Assembly: GCA_044238935.1 (NCBI GenBank)
Contig: JBIICI010000006.1
Span: 41,034 to 105,033, forward strand
Direction: 5' to 3'
Source: JBIICI01 sp044238935
Lineage (GTDB): Bacteria; Pseudomonadota; Alphaproteobacteria; Micavibrionales; Micavibrionaceae
DNA length: 64,000 nucleotides
Below, piece by piece: positions 61,068-64,000 of the stretch. The position numbers were made by a program, and so were the translations under genes. The stretch's first letter is position 1, and each line of letters begins with the position of its first letter. The notes beneath the pieces were generated by a model. The model had not been told where the DNA came from. It ran no database searches and saw only the letters and a program-made list of their open reading frames with translations.

Positions 61068-61904
61068 TTATCCTATGCTTATGGTTTGACTTTGTTTTTC
61101 CAGCCACGCAATAATGCTATAGGCGGTTAGAGCGCTGCTTTTTGCATTATCTAGGCTGGGTGTATTGGTGATGTGGCATTTGATTTCCGTTAAAGGGTTG
61201 CGCACGCGAATGCGGTGGCTGTTGCCCTTTGATTTCGGATCGGCAACAATTGTAACATCAATTTCTGATGGATGCACGCCGCTGGCAAGTGCAAGGCTGG
61301 CGGCGACGTTGATGTTGGCTGGAAACGCGACGGCGGCCTCTTCGGCGCTGCCTTGGAAAATCGTTGTGGCTTTTTTGATGCTGTTTAAATCGATTGGATT
61401 TTCAATGAAGTAGGGCGCACCTTTAAAGCTCAGTGGCGGTTTTGTGCTGATGATTTCTGCCGATTCAATATAATGCATGGCGCGCATGGCGGCAACGCCG
61501 TCTAATCCTGCTAATGCCCCAGATGGCACGATAATGCGTCCCCCATATTGTTTTTGAAACGCAATGATTTCAGGATAGATCAGGAGCGCTGAGCTGCTGA
61601 TGCACAGCAATGTTTTTTGATGTTGAAACACGGATTTTGCAAGATTGGGTACAATCGCAGAAGGCAGAGCTTCGATAATCACATCACAGTTGCGCGCCAA
61701 TGCTTCAAAATCCATAACAGCAATATCGGGGAATTGATTTTGTTTTTGGGCATCAGAATCACAAATTCCATGCAGTACAAAATTTGATTCCAACGAATCT
61801 TTGTTTTTCAGAAGATAGGATGCAACACAAGAGCCAACAGCGCCAAGTCCGGCAATGCCTAATTGGATAGGTTTATTTTCTTTTATCAATTTATCGTTTA
61901 TCAT
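61068..61904 (-). CDS. L-aspartate dehydrogenase-like protein
   Basis: A 278-residue NAD(P)-dependent dehydrogenase of the NadX/AspDH type. It has the Rossmann loop GIAGLGAVGSCVASYL, EALPSAIVPNLAKSVF, the substrate block VPSGALAGLDGVAAMRAM and NINVAASLALASGVHPSEI. Its product iminoaspartate feeds NAD synthesis in NadX organisms. No nadA or nadC gene is present in the window, so the pathway is inferred from family only. It is co-transcribed with the phosphatase. Confidence 0.85.
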   Translation of the reverse strand: MINDKLIKENKPIQLGIAGLGAVGSCVASYLLKNKDSLESNFVLHGICDSDAQKQNQFPDIAVMDFEALARNCDVIIEALPSAIVPNLAKSVFQHQKTLLCISSSALLIYPEIIAFQKQYGGRIIVPSGALAGLDGVAAMRAMHYIESAEIISTKPPLSFKGAPYFIENPIDLNSIKKATTIFQGSAEEAAVAFPANINVAASLALASGVHPSEIDVTIVADPKSKGNSHRIRVRNPLTEIKCHITNTPSLDNAKSSALTAYSIIAWLEKQSQTISIG

Positions 61905-62094
61905 TGCGTATCTTTAACCTATTTTTTTTATAAAAAAAACATATTTTTTAAAATCTATGCCTTTCGGACTCTTTTAAGGTCATGTTTTTTTTGATATGAT
62001 CATTAAGATTAATATCCTATATTATCTTTTTCTAAAATCTGTTATCATTATAAATTATAGTTTCTTTATTTTAAACTTCTTATTTACTTGAGTC

Positions 62095-63237
62095 ATGCGG
62101 TTAAAATCATTCTACGCAAAATCAATGAGGGAAGCCTTGGAAATGGTACGTAACACAATGGGCGAAGAGGCAATTATTATTGCCACTCGCGAAGAAAATA
62201 ACGGCAAAGCCGTGCGTGTTACTGCTGCTATTGAAGAAGATCGCTTGCCACCACAAATGGCGGCTCAAATCCATGATTTGGGTGCGTTGAGTGGTGCGCA
62301 ATTGACAAAAGATCCATTTTTTGAATTGACCCATAAAGATCAAGAGGATGATTTTGTTGATCCTTATGATGCAACGGATATGTCAGTTGATCCTGAATCA
62401 TGGCTGCAATATGATGAAGAGCAAAATCAGATCGGCATTGATGAGCAATTGACAGATATTCTATTACGTCATTCTGTACCCCATGATATTATGGATCAGA
62501 TTATTTCTTGTGCGATGATGTCGCCTTACGGATCATTATCACAGGCTTTGTCGCAATCATTGGGGCAAATTTTTGCCTTTCGTCCCCTACCGATTGGGGC
62601 TTATCATCGTCCGATTATCTTGGTTGGCTGCCCTGGGGCAGGCAAGACATTGGCGGCGGCAAAACTTGCCACGCGCGCAGTGATGAATGGTTTAAAAGTG
62701 GGTGTGATTACAACCGATACAGTTCGTGCAGGTGGGTTTGAGCAATTGCAGGCCTTTACAAAATTATTGGATATTCATCTTGAGCGTGCAGAAGACAAAG
62801 TCAGCCTTGCGGATGCTGTGAATCGATTAAAGAAACAAGAATGTCAGCAAATTATTATTGATAGTTTTGGCATTAATCCCTTTAACACGGCAGAGGTCAA
62901 GGATTTATCGCGCTTGATTTCTGCGGCCGATATGGATGCCGTGATGGTGATGCAAGCCGGTATTGATGCCGATGAGGCCGGTGAAATCGCGCGGATTTTT
63001 GGGGCGTTGGGTGTGCGTTTGATGATGCCTGCGCGGATGGATATGGCACGCCGTTTGGGTGGGGTGTTATCCGCTGCCTATTATGGCGGTATGAATTTGA
63101 CAGATGTTAGTAACACAGCCAGTGTTGCAGATGGATTTGATACAAATAATGCCCAAAATTTAGCCGCCAGATTATATCCGGATTATGAATCAGAAATGAA
63201 ACATGTCGAAAATAAAAAGAAAGCTGTACGAACATAA
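62095..63237 (+). CDS. flhF: Flagellar GTPase FlhF
   Basis: A 380-residue SRP-type GTPase that sets flagellar pole and number. The N-terminal FlhF region is RLKSFYAKSMREALEMVRNT with the IIIATREE strand. An acidic linker (residues about 80-130) leads to the NG domain with P-loop GCPGAGKTLAAAKLA near residue 178 and the switch segment TTDTVRAGGFEQL. It uses the same family of fold as Ffh. It lies 48 bases before flhG. Confidence 0.94.
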   Translation: MRLKSFYAKSMREALEMVRNTMGEEAIIIATREENNGKAVRVTAAIEEDRLPPQMAAQIHDLGALSGAQLTKDPFFELTHKDQEDDFVDPYDATDMSVDPESWLQYDEEQNQIGIDEQLTDILLRHSVPHDIMDQIISCAMMSPYGSLSQALSQSLGQIFAFRPLPIGAYHRPIILVGCPGAGKTLAAAKLATRAVMNGLKVGVITTDTVRAGGFEQLQAFTKLLDIHLERAEDKVSLADAVNRLKKQECQQIIIDSFGINPFNTAEVKDLSRLISAADMDAVMVMQAGIDADEAGEIARIFGALGVRLMMPARMDMARRLGGVLSAAYYGGMNLTDVSNTASVADGFDTNNAQNLAARLYPDYESEMKHVENKKKAVRT

Positions 63238-63285
63238 CCAAATTCATGTAATATAAGTATAACGTAATACAAGGTAATCAGAACG

Positions 63286-64000
63286 ATGACACAAGACCCG
63301 AATATTCACGATGCAGACATTCCTTTGTCGACTTTATTAAGGCGTGGGCGCAATATTATTGCAGTTGCCAGCGGCAAAGGGGGGGTTGGTAAAACATGGT
63401 TTTCCATCACCTTGGCGCATGCTTTGGCGCGCAGCGGTAAAAAAGTTTTATTGTTTGATGGTGATTTGGGCTTAGCCAATGTCGATGTTCAATTGGGTTT
63501 AATGCCAAAACGTGATTTAAATGATGTGATTCGGGGACGATTAAGCCTTGATAAAGTTGTTCAAACCTTTGATGAGGGTGGCTTTGATATTATTGCCGGT
63601 CGCTCAGGGCAGGCTTCTTTGTCGGCGCTTCCGGGGCAGCGTTTATCGATGTTAAGGGATCAGTTAATTGATCTTGCCTCCTCCTATGACGCGGTGATTG
63701 TGGATTTGGGGGCAGGGATTGATCGCACGGTGCGCATGATGTCATCCATGGCGGCATTGACCTTATTGGTGATCACGGATGAGCCCACATCCTTAACGGA
63801 TGCGTATGCTTTTATCAAATTATCCAATGCCTCAGGTTCTGCCAAAAATATTCAAGTTGCGGTAAACATGGCAACGAATCGGCATGAGGGGGAGAAAACC
63901 TATAAAACATTGCTAAAAGCCTGTGAGAATTTCTTGCGCCTCAGCCCGCCTTTGATCGGTTTAATTCAACAAGATAAACATGTGAAAGAAGCCATTCGCG
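63286..64000 (+). CDS. flhG: FlhG/MinD-like ATPase (3' end outside window)
   Basis: At least 238 residues of a ParA/MinD-type ATPase that controls flagellar number with FlhF. The deviant Walker A is SGKGGVGKTWFSITLAHAL near residue 30, followed by LLFDGDLGLANVDVQLGL and VIVDLGAGIDRTVRMM. The frame is open to the right edge, so the end is not in the window. The ATG at 63286 is preceded by AAGGTAAT, about 10 bases away, a moderate ribosome-binding site. Confidence 0.93.
   Translation, partial: MTQDPNIHDADIPLSTLLRRGRNIIAVASGKGGVGKTWFSITLAHALARSGKKVLLFDGDLGLANVDVQLGLMPKRDLNDVIRGRLSLDKVVQTFDEGGFDIIAGRSGQASLSALPGQRLSMLRDQLIDLASSYDAVIVDLGAGIDRTVRMMSSMAALTLLVITDEPTSLTDAYAFIKLSNASGSAKNIQVAVNMATNRHEGEKTYKTLLKACENFLRLSPPLIGLIQQDKHVKEAIR

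Noticed and set aside
1..64000. CRISPR array, insertion sequence or prophage
   Set aside because: No regularly spaced repeats, transposase, integrase or phage structural gene was seen. The small orphan at 16377 is only weakly phage-like.

Overview
The window reads as a chromosomal segment of a flagellated, Gram-negative alphaproteobacterium with a fairly low GC content (low to mid 40s percent, estimated by eye). The class assignment rests on several signs: a circularly permuted tmRNA gene with the acceptor piece upstream of the tag piece, a DivK/PleD two-gene unit of the Caulobacter cell-cycle type, a DUF2336 protein, FlhF/FlhG, and a fabI-aroC pair. The organism makes LPS (KdsB, heptosyltransferase), a polyprenol-linked glycan (WecA/MraY family), isoleucine by the citramalate route, chorismate, diaminopimelate and isoprenoids. 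This points to a largely free-living lifestyle rather than a reduced obligate symbiont. I cannot place it below class with confidence.

Layout. 0-8.6 kb: the end of a divergent purA, a small ankyrin-like gene, a lipoprotein esterase, a MATE exporter, glutaredoxin, a mini flagellar-rod-like protein, dnaQ-purU, then cimA and a heptosyltransferase. 8.6-16.3 kb: a minus-strand run of glycosyltransferase, AMIN-like lipoprotein, two single-span MotB-like inner-membrane proteins, a 1117-residue AMIN/TPR periplasmic protein and an esterase. This set has no MotA/TolQ partner in view and is the best candidate for an undescribed envelope complex. 16.3-19.3 kb: a variable patch with a small orphan gene, a decayed csaA remnant, an unknown 381-residue protein and a WecA-like transferase. 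19.4-24.3 kb: ffh-rpsP-(orphan)-rimM-trmD, with a terminator-like leader before ffh and a 152-bp palindromic element after rpsP.

24.3-33.4 kb: three orphan small genes, ispE, the permuted tmRNA, divK-pleD, tRNA-Ser(GGA), a DUF2336 gene, a small SnoaL-like secreted protein and ruvC-ruvA-ruvB. 33.4-40.9 kb: an AT-rich EgtD-like methyltransferase, fabI-aroC, an acyl-CoA dehydrogenase, a lytic transglycosylase, and an AhpD-like/TetR divergent pair with two palindromic operators. 40.9-53.2 kb (minus strand): mtaB, dapF, trmFO, mnmC, a TsaE-like ATPase, a membrane-anchored lysozyme-like protein, a LOG-family protein, recN, bamD and dnaA.

53.2-64 kb: a 0.56-kb gene-free stretch before dnaA holding four tandem hairpins (candidate structured RNA), a D,D-carboxypeptidase, a phosphatase, a methyltransferase, kdsB, acnA with a strong terminator, a YbaK/ProX-type deacylase, a phosphatase plus an aspartate-dehydrogenase-like gene, and flhF-flhG running off the right edge. 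Most genes are housekeeping. The less ordinary parts are the envelope operon, the RNA elements, two gene remnants and several orphan small proteins.
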